Assembly: GCA_903872565.1 (NCBI GenBank)
Contig: CAIQLG010000047.1
Span: 1 to 35,819, forward strand
Reading direction: 5' to 3'
Origin: an uncultured Lentisphaerota bacterium
GTDB lineage: Bacteria; Verrucomicrobiota; Lentisphaeria; Victivallales; GWF2-50-93
DNA: 35,819 bases
Made by a program: the position numbers and the translations under genes. The notes under the pieces are model-generated. The model ran no database searches, was not told the DNA's origin, and saw nothing but the letters and a program-made list of their open reading frames with translations. This document shows positions 9,394-18,212 of the stretch, piece after piece. Each line of letters starts with the position of its first letter. The stretch's first letter is position 1.

Positions 9394-10611
9394 ATGAGCA
9401 GACTGAAATTAAAAGTAGGTATTGTTGGCGCGGGGGGCAGAGGAATACTGTCCTTCGGCAAAGAGATTGTAACACGCAATGACGCCCAAGTTGTGGCGCT
9501 TTGCGATCCCAACCCTGGCAGGATGGAATTGGCCGCCAAGGAACTGGGCTTCAAGCCCAAGTTCCATACTTCCGTAAAAGACATGACTGCCGCAGAAAAA
9601 CTCGATGCGGTAGTCATTACCAGTCCTGACTTTTGCCATGAGTCCAATGCAGTAGATGCATTGGACAGCGGAGCCAATGTCCTTATTGACAAGCCGCTGT
9701 CTACGACAGTAAAGGGGTGCCAGAACATCATAGGTGCCGCAGAACGAGCGGGCAAGGTGATAATGATGGGCTTCAATCTGCGCCATCATGCGGTATTGAA
9801 AAAGCTGAAAAAACTGGTTTCCGAAGGCGTGCTGGGACGCATTTTCCTGATTGAAAACCGAGAATTTTACTCTGGGGGGCGCACCTATATGTCCCGCTGG
9901 AACCGCCTTTACGCTAAGAGCGGAGGTCTCTGGGTTCATAAAGGAAGTCACGATTTTGACATTTTCAATTGGCTCCTGGATTTTCCAAAACCTGTCAAGG
10001 TCAGCGCTTTTGCAGGAGTTGACGTGCTAAATCCGCAGCACATTCCGTTCGAGGTGAAACCCGATGTGCCAGTAGGGCCGACATGCCATCAATGCCGTTA
10101 CGGGGAGATTTGCCCGGACATTTTCAGGGACGAAGATGTACGGAAGAGCCTATGGGGCGACCGCGCAGCTGGAGTCGACGGTTATTCAAGAGATCTCTGC
10201 ATGTACACTTCCGACAAAGATACCCACGACAACGGCATTGCGATTGTCGAATATGAAAACGGGGTCAAGGCCAGCCATCTCGAATGCTTTGTCACCCCGA
10301 TCAGCGACAGGCTCTATACGTTGGTTGGAGATCTGGGCCAGGCCGAAGTCAGCCTGGAAAAGCGGATTATAACTGTCCATTCGCGCTGGGGCCAGGAAGT
10401 GACAACGCACTATATTCCTGAAGCCAAGGGCGGTCACGGCGGTGCCGATCCCATGCTGATAGACAGCTTTTTCAGAGTACTCAAAGGTGAAGAGAAAAAC
10501 ACATCGACTATCGAGCACGGCCTGTGGTCGACAGCAATCGGGCAGGCTGCGGAAATTTCCCGTCGCGAAGAACGCACTGTGAAAATAGCCGAACTGTTCC
10601 AACTACCTTAA
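9394..10611 (+). CDS. Gfo/Idh/MocA-family dehydrogenase with Cys cluster (divergent type)
   Basis: 405 residues from the ATG at 9394 (AGGAAA upstream); a TTG at 9379 is a weaker alternative. Rossmann motif: KVGIVGAGGRG. The usual EKP is DKP (99-101, VLIDKPLST). Unlike the two earlier paralogues it has a Cys-rich insert, C231-x2-C234-x5-C240, then another Cys in RDLCMY, in a subgroup pattern that may bind metal. WVHKGSHDFDIFNWLLD is the conserved active-site region, with Lys and His for catalysis. It is the last gene of the putative catabolic locus, separated from the lipoprotein gene by 159 bp with no obvious features. Confidence 0.88.
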   Translation: MSRLKLKVGIVGAGGRGILSFGKEIVTRNDAQVVALCDPNPGRMELAAKELGFKPKFHTSVKDMTAAEKLDAVVITSPDFCHESNAVDALDSGANVLIDKPLSTTVKGCQNIIGAAERAGKVIMMGFNLRHHAVLKKLKKLVSEGVLGRIFLIENREFYSGGRTYMSRWNRLYAKSGGLWVHKGSHDFDIFNWLLDFPKPVKVSAFAGVDVLNPQHIPFEVKPDVPVGPTCHQCRYGEICPDIFRDEDVRKSLWGDRAAGVDGYSRDLCMYTSDKDTHDNGIAIVEYENGVKASHLECFVTPISDRLYTLVGDLGQAEVSLEKRIITVHSRWGQEVTTHYIPEAKGGHGGADPMLIDSFFRVLKGEEKNTSTIEHGLWSTAIGQAAEISRREERTVKIAELFQLP

Positions 10612-10879
10612 GTAATGGAAAGTGACAAAGCCGACTGTGCCGAAGGCTGCATCACTTGGAAGAATTTTCAACGGGAATGCATAATCCCATCGTCGTGCAA
10701 CAGTAGTTTGCATTGAGAATTCAGGCAAATGTCTTACATTTAACATTTTCGTAGGATGGATACGGGAATATGTCTTTATATAGTGATACTGGTCCTCTCA
10801 CTGCAAATTCCGGTGAGAGCGCACGCTTCGCACATTCCATTTGCGAGGTGCTGGATGAAAAAGAAAGTCTTCATGGGAG

Positions 10880-11650
10880 ATGGAGTTGAAGGCGGATACC
10901 ACTCAAAGCAATTCCGATGCAAATGGCAGCCGGGATGGAGACGAAGGTTCTGACGGTGATTTCCAGCATCTCATCGAAAAGCCTGTGGCAAGCTCTATGC
11001 TTGGAATAAGAAAAGACCTAATATTTCTACTGGGATTTGTCATTCTAATATTCATCGCATCCAGTTCCCCCTTGAAGCAATATAGCGACAAGGTTCCGCA
11101 GATCTGCGATAGGATAAAGCAGGCAGGGATACTTGCCCCGGTGATATTCACGGTTGGAGTGTGCGTTCTTGTCTGTGCCGGAGTGCCCCGTCTGCTTTTA
11201 TGGCCGGTCGGCGGCATGGCCTTTGGATTTGTTTTCGGACTGACATACTGCGTGCTCGGATCGCTTATGGCAGATTACATCGTCTTCTTGTTTTTGAGAT
11301 GGGGCGGGCGGGATTTCATCCTGAAGCACAGCCATAGATTGAACAAATTGCCCAAAATGCTTGAGCATGGCGGGATTCCGGCGGTTATACTTGCACGGCA
11401 GATGCCCATGCATGGAATGGTGATAAACCTTATACTTGGGCTGTCGCCGATAAGGCACAGGGATTTCCTGATCGGAACACTGATAGGACTTTTCCCTGAG
11501 GCAATTCCGTTCACGCTCCTCGGCACGGGAGCGAAGCAGGGGTCGCCATGGCAGAGCATGATTTACATCATGCTGGCACTTCTGGCGCTAGTGGTGGTAT
11601 GGCTTCTCGTCAAACTCTATTTACAGAGGAGAAAAAACATTACTGATTGA
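10880..11650 (+). CDS. VTT / TVP38-TMEM64 (DedA-like) membrane protein
   Basis: 256 residues. The polar N-terminus (about 1-40) is Ser/Asp rich. Hydrophobic segments lie near 45-65, 82-105, 110-135, 165-190 and 225-248. The SNARE-associated/VTT signature region is visible as GVPRLLLWPVGGMAFGFVFGL and ARQMPMHGMVINLILGLSPI, followed by GTLIGLFPEAIPFTLLG. Such proteins are linked to lipid scrambling or transport of undecaprenyl-phosphate-type lipids. The start is uncertain: GGGAG abuts the ATG at 10880 but is well spaced for a TTG at 10886. The 268-bp gap before it holds no gene that I can support. Confidence 0.85.
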   Translation: MELKADTTQSNSDANGSRDGDEGSDGDFQHLIEKPVASSMLGIRKDLIFLLGFVILIFIASSSPLKQYSDKVPQICDRIKQAGILAPVIFTVGVCVLVCAGVPRLLLWPVGGMAFGFVFGLTYCVLGSLMADYIVFLFLRWGGRDFILKHSHRLNKLPKMLEHGGIPAVILARQMPMHGMVINLILGLSPIRHRDFLIGTLIGLFPEAIPFTLLGTGAKQGSPWQSMIYIMLALLALVVVWLLVKLYLQRRKNITD

Positions 11651-11740
11651 AAGATGCGATTAGGCATGTATTTTCCTTCAACAGTGTATAAGAAAATAAA
11701 TATAAGGGCAATCTCTCGAAATTTACTTTTCAGGGATTGA

Positions 11741-13216
11741 TTGTTTAAAATGAATTTGCCTCTACAAAGTCTCCAAAAGACTTATGGCCCGTGGATTGCC
11801 GCTCAAAATAAATATGTGGTGGATTTGGTTTGTTTGGCGGCGCTCGCAATATTGGTAATATTCCCTGGCCTGGGGCAGCTCCGCTTCTGTACCAGCCACG
11901 AAGTCTTGCATGCAGAAACCATTCGCGAAATGGCGGAAAGCGGCGATTATGTGGAGACAAAGATCCTTGGTGAGCGTATCCCTGACAAGCCACCCGTGAT
12001 GCATGCGCAGGCGGCGCTGCTGACGCATTGGTTTGGACAGCCAAGCATGTTTCTCGCCCGTTTTCCTTCCGCACTGGTAGCTTTATTGGGAGTCCTAGCC
12101 ACATACGGGATTGGGCGGGTGATGCTGAACCGGCAGGCGGCTCTGTTCGGTGCGATGGCACTGCTGGGCATCCCAGGCTACAGTTTACTCGCCCGCCAGG
12201 TTCTGCCTGACATGACCCTGTGCGCGTGGATCCTTTTTTCCTGCCTGGGTCTTGTGCTTGGCATGCGCTCGGTTAAGACTTCCTCCCGAGTCCTCTACCT
12301 AGCGGCGGCTGGTTTTGCTGCAGGCATCGCTGTCCTTACCAAGGGGCCGCTGGGACTGCTCTTCCCTGTTTTTTTTGTAGTGCTGGCTCCCATTGGGCGT
12401 CCGGAATTCAAGCGGCCGCGCTTTAGCTGGCTTGTGTTTGGTGCCAGTTTTATTGTGGCCGCAGGGATCTGGGCCATTCCAGCCTACCTTCGCGACCAGG
12501 GGGTTTATTTGAACCAGGTGCTTTTCCAGCCCGATCTCAATCTTGCGACAATAGTAAAGGATAAGCCATTCTATAAACTAATAGGCGTTGCCCTTCTTCA
12601 CTCGCTTCCATTTTCTATTTTTCTGCCGTTGGCTATTTGGGACTGGCGGCGATATGCCTACTCGCCACTGCTCGCAGTGGCGGCAGCAATACTTCTGACC
12701 TTCGTCTGCGTTCCTAAGAAACGCGATCACTATTTGCTGCCCATGTATCCTTTCCTGATGCTGGGAGTTGCAGCCTCCATCGTTAGACATGGCGAGAAAA
12801 ACCGTTTTGTCCGACGGACAGCCATGACACTTGTGCCGCTTTCTCTCGTGTCATACCCGCTTTTCTTCACAGTAATACAACCTCTTGCTCTCCCAGATGG
12901 TGATCCGGAGATTCGCTTTGCCAGGGAAGCACTTCCCATCATCGGGCCAAGCAGCCGCGTCTATTGCATAGATGTGCATGACGAAGTCATAGCTTGGGTT
13001 GGCAAACGTTACGAAGGAATTGTTCAGCTCAGACTGCATTTGCCTGCCGATGTAGACCAGCTGCGGCAGGCCCCGAATGGATCGTTCCTTTTTACTGACC
13101 GCGATAGAGTAGAAGGGATACTTGAAGCCGCGGGGCCGTTGCCGCTGAAAGAAGTGCTGAGTCGTCCCGTGAGAAAGAAGACCTGGGTCCTTTTCCGTTT
13201 AGGGGATGGATCCTAA
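11741..13216 (+). CDS. GT-C family membrane glycosyltransferase (ArnT/PMT-like, GT39/GT83)
   Basis: 491 residues with about ten hydrophobic helices. The first periplasmic loop has the GT39/ArnT-like pattern E...R.M...GDYVETKILGERIPDKPPVMHAQ, where acidic residues and KPP bind the lipid-linked sugar donor. These enzymes move sugars from a polyprenyl-phosphate carrier to lipid A or proteins in the inner membrane. The TTG at 11741 is preceded at good spacing by AGGGA, while the ATG at 11750 is 13 nt away, so the start may be either. It is followed by an asparagine synthetase 100 bp downstream on the same strand. Confidence 0.85.
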   Translation: MFKMNLPLQSLQKTYGPWIAAQNKYVVDLVCLAALAILVIFPGLGQLRFCTSHEVLHAETIREMAESGDYVETKILGERIPDKPPVMHAQAALLTHWFGQPSMFLARFPSALVALLGVLATYGIGRVMLNRQAALFGAMALLGIPGYSLLARQVLPDMTLCAWILFSCLGLVLGMRSVKTSSRVLYLAAAGFAAGIAVLTKGPLGLLFPVFFVVLAPIGRPEFKRPRFSWLVFGASFIVAAGIWAIPAYLRDQGVYLNQVLFQPDLNLATIVKDKPFYKLIGVALLHSLPFSIFLPLAIWDWRRYAYSPLLAVAAAILLTFVCVPKKRDHYLLPMYPFLMLGVAASIVRHGEKNRFVRRTAMTLVPLSLVSYPLFFTVIQPLALPDGDPEIRFAREALPIIGPSSRVYCIDVHDEVIAWVGKRYEGIVQLRLHLPADVDQLRQAPNGSFLFTDRDRVEGILEAAGPLPLKEVLSRPVRKKTWVLFRLGDGS

Positions 13217-13315
13217 AAACCCATTGGGACTCTGCCCCGCGATCGGTTCAGGTGAGTGAATGACATTGACCCGGCTCTAGGGCGAGAGGCTCAATGCAAA
13301 TGGAGATCGCTTAAA

Positions 13316-15187
13316 ATGTGTGGAATTTGTGGGATCGTTTTATTGGATGGGACGACTGTTTCCGAGGCGGCCTACGAGCGGGTGAAGCACATGGTGCTGG
13401 CACTCGAGCACCGAGGACCTGACGATTCCGGCGCGGCCTGCTACGGTTCAGCGGTGCTGGGGGCCACCCGGCTGGCGATCCGTGGCGTACACGACGGCAG
13501 ACAGCCTATGAGCGACACTGAGACAGGCGTCACCGTTGTCTGCAATGGCGAGATTGACAACCATCAGGAGCTGCGTGCCTGGCTTGCCGGGCGCGGACGC
13601 ATTGTTAAACAAGCTGTTGATATTGCCGTCATTCCCGACCTGTACCTCGAACTTGGTGAAGCGTTTGTCGAACGTCTGGTGGGCGTCTTTGCCATCGCGG
13701 TATGGGATCCGCGCCACTCGCGACTATTGCTGGCGCGGGACCGAGCTGGCGAGCGATCTCTTTTTTTTGCTGTTGAGAACAAAACGGCCACCTTTGCCAC
13801 CGAGATATCCTCTCTGGTATCCGAGGGAGCTTTCCGCCCTACACTTTGCCCCTCGGCGTTGTGTGAATACCTTCAAACCGGAGTCTTCCTTGCGCCCCGG
13901 TCCCCCTTCACGGAAGTGCATAAGGTACTGCCCGCGGAATTGGTGACGATTGACTCCGGAGGAGTCCGTCGGCAACGATATTGGAGATGGAATATCTGTG
14001 GAACGCAAAAACGAGAACCGGCACTTGACGAGTTCGATAAAATTTTCCGCGAGGCGGTCCGTCGTCAAAGCGACATCGATGTGAACTTCGGGGTTTTCCT
14101 GAGCGGCGGACTGGATTCTTCGCTGGTTGCGGCCGTAACGCGCAGCGTGCGGCCGGAACATTGCTTGAAAGCCTATACGATACGCTTCCGTGAGGAATCG
14201 TTTGACGAAGGCAGTTTTGCGGAAACTGTCGCCAACCTTCTCGGAATCGAGATGACGACAGTCGAAGTCCGGCCCGAGGTGTTCCCCGGCGAGATCGCGC
14301 GCATAGTGCGGCTGGTGGGCGAACCCCTTGCCGATCAGTCCTGGATTCCGACCGTTCTCCTGGCCCGGCATGCCGCGCAGGAGGCCAAGCTCGCTCTTGT
14401 GGGCGAAGGAGCCGATGAACTTTTCGGAGGTTATCCCACCTATCTTGGAGCAAAACCCGCCCTGTATTACTCCCGGCTGCCGGTGTGGATTCGTGCCGGA
14501 CTCACCCGCCTGGTGAACGCCCTTCCGGTAAGCGACAAGAAGGTTACTATTTCTTTCCTCCTGAAACGGTTTGTACAGGGCTCGGAACTGGATGGTGTCT
14601 CGCGTCACCAGTTGTGGACTTCCGTCATTCCACCTGCGCTATTGCAGCGACTCGGTGTCAAACAGGCTGCGTCGCCTGTCCAGAGCCGCCCTGATTGCGC
14701 GCTGTTGGATGCCGTGCAGGAAATGGATCTGGAGACGCTGCTGGCGGAAGGACTTCTGACCGAAAAGGACCGAGGCAGCATGAGCAGTGCGCTGGAACTG
14801 CGTTCGCCTTTCCTTGACAAGGACGTAATGGAGTTTGCAGCTACACTGCCTGTGAAAGAACGCGTTTGCCGCCTGACCACTAAAGTTTTTCTGAAACGAT
14901 ACGCGTTGCGCTACCTTCCGGAATCCATTGTGAATCGTAAGAAACGGGGATTGTCGGTACCGCTGGCGGCCTGGCTTCGCGGACCACTTTACGAATACGC
15001 CCTGACGCGTCTGCGGTCGCCTTTGTTCACCGAAGTCGGCATAAGACCGGATGCGGCGCTGGAATTGCTCGAAGAACATCGGCGGCGGGTCGCCGATCAT
15101 GCCCGTTCGCTCTGGACCCTGATTGTCCTCAGCGAATGGCTGGATTGGGCGGAGGAAACACAGCGAAGGGCGGGCCAGGAACCATAG
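13316..15187 (+). CDS. asnB: Asparagine synthetase, glutamine-hydrolysing
   Basis: 623 residues. The start at 13316 is fixed by chemistry: MCGICGIV places the nucleophile Cys2 of the class II glutaminase directly after Met, as required. N-terminal Ntn domain: LEHRGPDDSG, CNGEIDNHQELR. The C-terminal synthetase domain has the ATP PP-loop SGGLDSS (263-269), GEGADELFGGYPTY and LELRSPFLDKDVMEFA. It converts Asp, Gln and ATP to Asn, Glu, AMP and PPi in the cytoplasm. Paralogues near glycosyltransferases may amidate sugars or peptides; here the neighbour is a GT-C enzyme, so a cell-surface role is possible but not shown. Confidence 0.92.
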   Translation: MCGICGIVLLDGTTVSEAAYERVKHMVLALEHRGPDDSGAACYGSAVLGATRLAIRGVHDGRQPMSDTETGVTVVCNGEIDNHQELRAWLAGRGRIVKQAVDIAVIPDLYLELGEAFVERLVGVFAIAVWDPRHSRLLLARDRAGERSLFFAVENKTATFATEISSLVSEGAFRPTLCPSALCEYLQTGVFLAPRSPFTEVHKVLPAELVTIDSGGVRRQRYWRWNICGTQKREPALDEFDKIFREAVRRQSDIDVNFGVFLSGGLDSSLVAAVTRSVRPEHCLKAYTIRFREESFDEGSFAETVANLLGIEMTTVEVRPEVFPGEIARIVRLVGEPLADQSWIPTVLLARHAAQEAKLALVGEGADELFGGYPTYLGAKPALYYSRLPVWIRAGLTRLVNALPVSDKKVTISFLLKRFVQGSELDGVSRHQLWTSVIPPALLQRLGVKQAASPVQSRPDCALLDAVQEMDLETLLAEGLLTEKDRGSMSSALELRSPFLDKDVMEFAATLPVKERVCRLTTKVFLKRYALRYLPESIVNRKKRGLSVPLAAWLRGPLYEYALTRLRSPLFTEVGIRPDAALELLEEHRRRVADHARSLWTLIVLSEWLDWAEETQRRAGQEP

Positions 15188-15358
15188 CCGAAAATCTGTG
15201 CCGAAAAGTCGAGGGCAGGAGCCCAGAAGCCGTAGGCAATATAGGCGTTCCGAAAAAGCTCCGGCGCAGCCGGTTAAATTTATCCCGAATATGGAATCCT
15301 ACTATACCGGCCAGACATCGTTGGCATTCACCATGAAAACAATTCCTACGGATCTTGG

Positions 15359-16387
15359 TCATTGGATCTCTATGTCTTTTTCTTTCTTGGGACGTCCTTT
15401 TGTCCGTCCGTATACCTTGTCGTAGAAACGTTCCGATGCCAGTTCCGCATAATATGGATATTTTTTTATTAGATCTTCGCCCGCTTCTCTGGGGATATGC
15501 TGGAATCGCTTGTAGAACCAAAGATACTGCTCCGGATTTTTGCGGACGATATCTTCGACAATTCTCATCAAATCCTGAGTCATCTCCAGATCGTCGGCAT
15601 AATCTCCTGGCTCGCACGGCAGTTTTTCGAAATAGCTTTTGTAGCGGTGCCCGTTCCTCATGCACCCGCATACAACTACGGACGCATTCATCTTGCGTCC
15701 GAAAAGCGCGGGTGCGCGGCTGACCGGCACCGGCAGCCCAAGGAAGTCAACAAATATGCCGCCGTCCCTGACTCGGGTATTCTGGTCAACAAGCGTTGCC
15801 ATCGCGTAACCGTCTTTCAATGCCTTAATCATTTCCTTGACGGCTCCTCTCGCAGGAATGACCATGTTGCCACCGGTGCAGCGGCTCTCATTTATAAGCG
15901 TGTCAATCCTGGGATTCCTGACCTCTCGGGCGATGACCGCAAACTTGCCGCCAATGAAAGTTCTTATCATCAGGCCTGCGAGCTCCCAGTTGCCGAAGTG
16001 CATGCACACGTAGATCAGGCCTCGGCCATCTTTCACGCAGGATTCCCATTCCCTGGATATTGCAGGATCAAAGTCAAGGTATTGCCTGATCTTCCCGGGT
16101 CTGCCGCTGAACCAGAACAATTCCATGACAGTAAGCACAATGTTGGACACGCTCTGTCGTGCAATTGAGGAAATTTCACACTCTTTTTTTTCTGGAAGGA
16201 AGATTTTCAGATTGGCTTTTGCAATACGACGCACCGAGGGCAGCATATATAGAAAGAATCCGAAAAATGCAGAAATCTTGAAAAGCAGTTCGTGCGGGAG
16301 CCGTCTTATGATGGAATATGCGAAAAACACCAGCAGATATTCGCCTGTGTGCCTGATTGCCTTGAATGGATTCTTGTTTTTTTTCAA
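15359..16387 (-). CDS. LpxL/HtrB-like lipid A acyltransferase family protein
   Basis: 342 residues. The LpxL/LPLAT pattern is clear: the HX4E motif H130-FGNW-E135, then ALKDGYAMATLVDQNTR, PVPVSRAPALFGRK and PEQYLWFYKRFQ near the C-terminus (the W-x-x-x-R-F of the family). One hydrophobic anchor lies near 15-30. The family transfers fatty acyl chains to lipid A precursors at the inner membrane, which suggests a Gram-negative lipopolysaccharide-like envelope. Convergent with asnB; the 171-bp gap between them holds only weak GC-rich hairpins. The C-terminal tail is highly charged (GRPKKEKDIEIQ). The exact acyl donor is unknown. Confidence 0.85.
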   Translation of the reverse strand: MKKNKNPFKAIRHTGEYLLVFFAYSIIRRLPHELLFKISAFFGFFLYMLPSVRRIAKANLKIFLPEKKECEISSIARQSVSNIVLTVMELFWFSGRPGKIRQYLDFDPAISREWESCVKDGRGLIYVCMHFGNWELAGLMIRTFIGGKFAVIAREVRNPRIDTLINESRCTGGNMVIPARGAVKEMIKALKDGYAMATLVDQNTRVRDGGIFVDFLGLPVPVSRAPALFGRKMNASVVVCGCMRNGHRYKSYFEKLPCEPGDYADDLEMTQDLMRIVEDIVRKNPEQYLWFYKRFQHIPREAGEDLIKKYPYYAELASERFYDKVYGRTKGRPKKEKDIEIQ

Positions 16388-16614
16388 ATTGAAAATTTAT
16401 GCCCCATTGTCAAGCCTAGAATCAAATGAAATAACTTTAGAGACATTTATACATCTTGTTTTTCTGATAGAATTTTTATTTTTTGTCTGTTGCAAAGGTA
16501 GCAGTTGAGAGGCATAGATCAAGTGGCCCAGCAGCAAAAACATAGGTTTCCCAGGAGTTATGCTTTCGACACTGAAACTTTCTATCCACTATTTCGGATA
16601 TTTCAAGGAGGGCA

Positions 16615-17433
16615 TCATTGCGAGTTCAGTCCCCATTTCCTGCGGGTTCTCAGGAGAAGCGGATTGAAAATCAGCCTGTCCACTGCGGTGCCGATAAGCA
16701 TTATCACGAACATTACCGCGATCACGAGAGCTGTGTCATTGAGATCCCTTCCAGTCTGGAGAAGATTTCCGAGGCTGAGAGAATAGAACAGCAGTTCTCC
16801 GGCCATCAGGGATCTCCATGCGAAGGACCAGCCCTGTTTCAATCCGGCCAGGATCGAAGGCATTGCGGCCGGCAGGACGACTCTCCAATATAGGTTAAAT
16901 CCTTTAGCTCCAAGGGTTTTAGCCGCCCTTATGAATTGCGGAGGGGTGTTTCTGACACCAGTTTCCACACCTATGGTTATTGAGAAGAGAGCCCCCATGA
17001 TTACGACGAAAATTATGGCACGGTCGTTCAGGCCGAACCATATCAGGGCAAGTGGCAGCCAGCATATGCTTGGCAATGCCTGTATTCCGAGGACAAGTGA
17101 GCCGATGGTCTCGTCAACAAGCCTGATCCTGCCCATCAGAAGTCCGAGAATCACGCCAAATACGAGTGAAATGGAATATCCGATTGCAATTTTCTTCATG
17201 CTTGATTCTATGGCTTTCATGAGGACTTTGTCCATGAAACTATCCTTCAGGGAATTAAATACCTGCAATGGGCCCGGGAAAATATATTCCGGCCATATTT
17301 TCAACAGAAAAATAATGTGCCATCCGGCCAGTATTAAAAAATAGAACAGGACTTTTCTCAGAATGACGGCATGGATTGCCCTGGAATGCAGAAAGTAGCT
17401 GACAGGTGTTTTAAACTTTTCCAGGAGAGTCAT
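16615..17433 (-). CDS. ABC transporter permease, NitT/TauT/SsuC type
   Basis: 272 residues, about six transmembrane helices. The cytoplasmic EAA-type loop that contacts the ATPase is visible (RAAKTLGAKGFNLYWRVVLPAAMPSILAGLKQG region, about 170-205). LPSICWLPLALIWFGLN is characteristic of the BPD_transp_1 nitrate/sulfonate/taurine subfamily. The start overlaps the ATPase stop by 4 bp, so translation is coupled. It is the last gene of the three-gene importer operon. Confidence 0.92.
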   Translation of the reverse strand: MTLLEKFKTPVSYFLHSRAIHAVILRKVLFYFLILAGWHIIFLLKIWPEYIFPGPLQVFNSLKDSFMDKVLMKAIESSMKKIAIGYSISLVFGVILGLLMGRIRLVDETIGSLVLGIQALPSICWLPLALIWFGLNDRAIIFVVIMGALFSITIGVETGVRNTPPQFIRAAKTLGAKGFNLYWRVVLPAAMPSILAGLKQGWSFAWRSLMAGELLFYSLSLGNLLQTGRDLNDTALVIAVMFVIMLIGTAVDRLIFNPLLLRTRRKWGLNSQ

Positions 17434-18212
17434 ATTTCAGCACTCCCCGGATTTGCCTGTGTTGCGCCTCTGAGTTTTTTCATTATTTCGGCGGTATATG
17501 TCGTGACTGCGGGGTTCTCCAGCGATCTGGGTCTCGGAAGATCTATCTTGAATTCTCCTGCAATGCTTCCCGGGCGCGGGGTGAAGACGACGACTCTGTC
17601 GCCAAGAGCGACTGACTCTCTCACGTTGTGCGTGACGAACACAATCGTCTTGCGAGTTTCGCTCCAGATCTTCTCAAGTTCCTGATGAAGCATATCCCTG
17701 GTCATCGCGTCAACTGCGCAGAACGGTTCATCCATGAGCATGATTTCCGGATCTATGGCCAGTGCTCTTGCGATAGCGGCTCTCTGGCGCATCCCGCCCG
17801 ATAGCTGATGGACAAAAGATTTTTCAAATCCTTTCAAGTGTACGCGTTCTATCCAGTCCATCGCAATCTCGCGGCGTTTCTTGGGTGGAATATCTTTTGC
17901 TTTCAGTCCGAACTCGACATTGCCGATGATATTGAGCCATGGAAACAATGTTGCATCCTGAAAAAGAAGCACCCTGTCCGTCCCGGGACCTGTTATTTTT
18001 TTGCCCTTTGCGTAGACTTTTCCGGAATCAGGAAATTCAAAACCTGCGATAATTCCGAGGAGGGTTGATTTGCCGCAGCCGCTCGAACCGAGAAGGCATA
18101 CGAACTCGCCCTTCGCGACATCCAGCGAGAAGTTCTCGAGCGCCTTGACTGGTGTACCTGTCTCGCTGGCGAAACTTTTTGAGACGTTGGTTATTTCAAG
18201 TATTTTCTCCAT
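17430..18212 (-). CDS. ABC transporter ATP-binding protein, NitT/TauT/SsuB type
   Basis: 260 residues. Walker A GSSGCGKST (42-50), Q-loop at LLFQDATLFPWLN, signature LSGGMRQRAAIARAL, Walker B IMLMDEPF with D-loop CAVDAMT, and switch His in VFVTHNVRES are all intact. It powers import through the adjacent permease. Its ATG directly abuts the stop codon of the binding-protein gene. Confidence 0.94.
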   Translation of the reverse strand: MEKILEITNVSKSFASETGTPVKALENFSLDVAKGEFVCLLGSSGCGKSTLLGIIAGFEFPDSGKVYAKGKKITGPGTDRVLLFQDATLFPWLNIIGNVEFGLKAKDIPPKKRREIAMDWIERVHLKGFEKSFVHQLSGGMRQRAAIARALAIDPEIMLMDEPFCAVDAMTRDMLHQELEKIWSETRKTIVFVTHNVRESVALGDRVVVFTPRPGSIAGEFKIDLPRPRSLENPAVTTYTAEIMKKLRGATQANPGSAEI

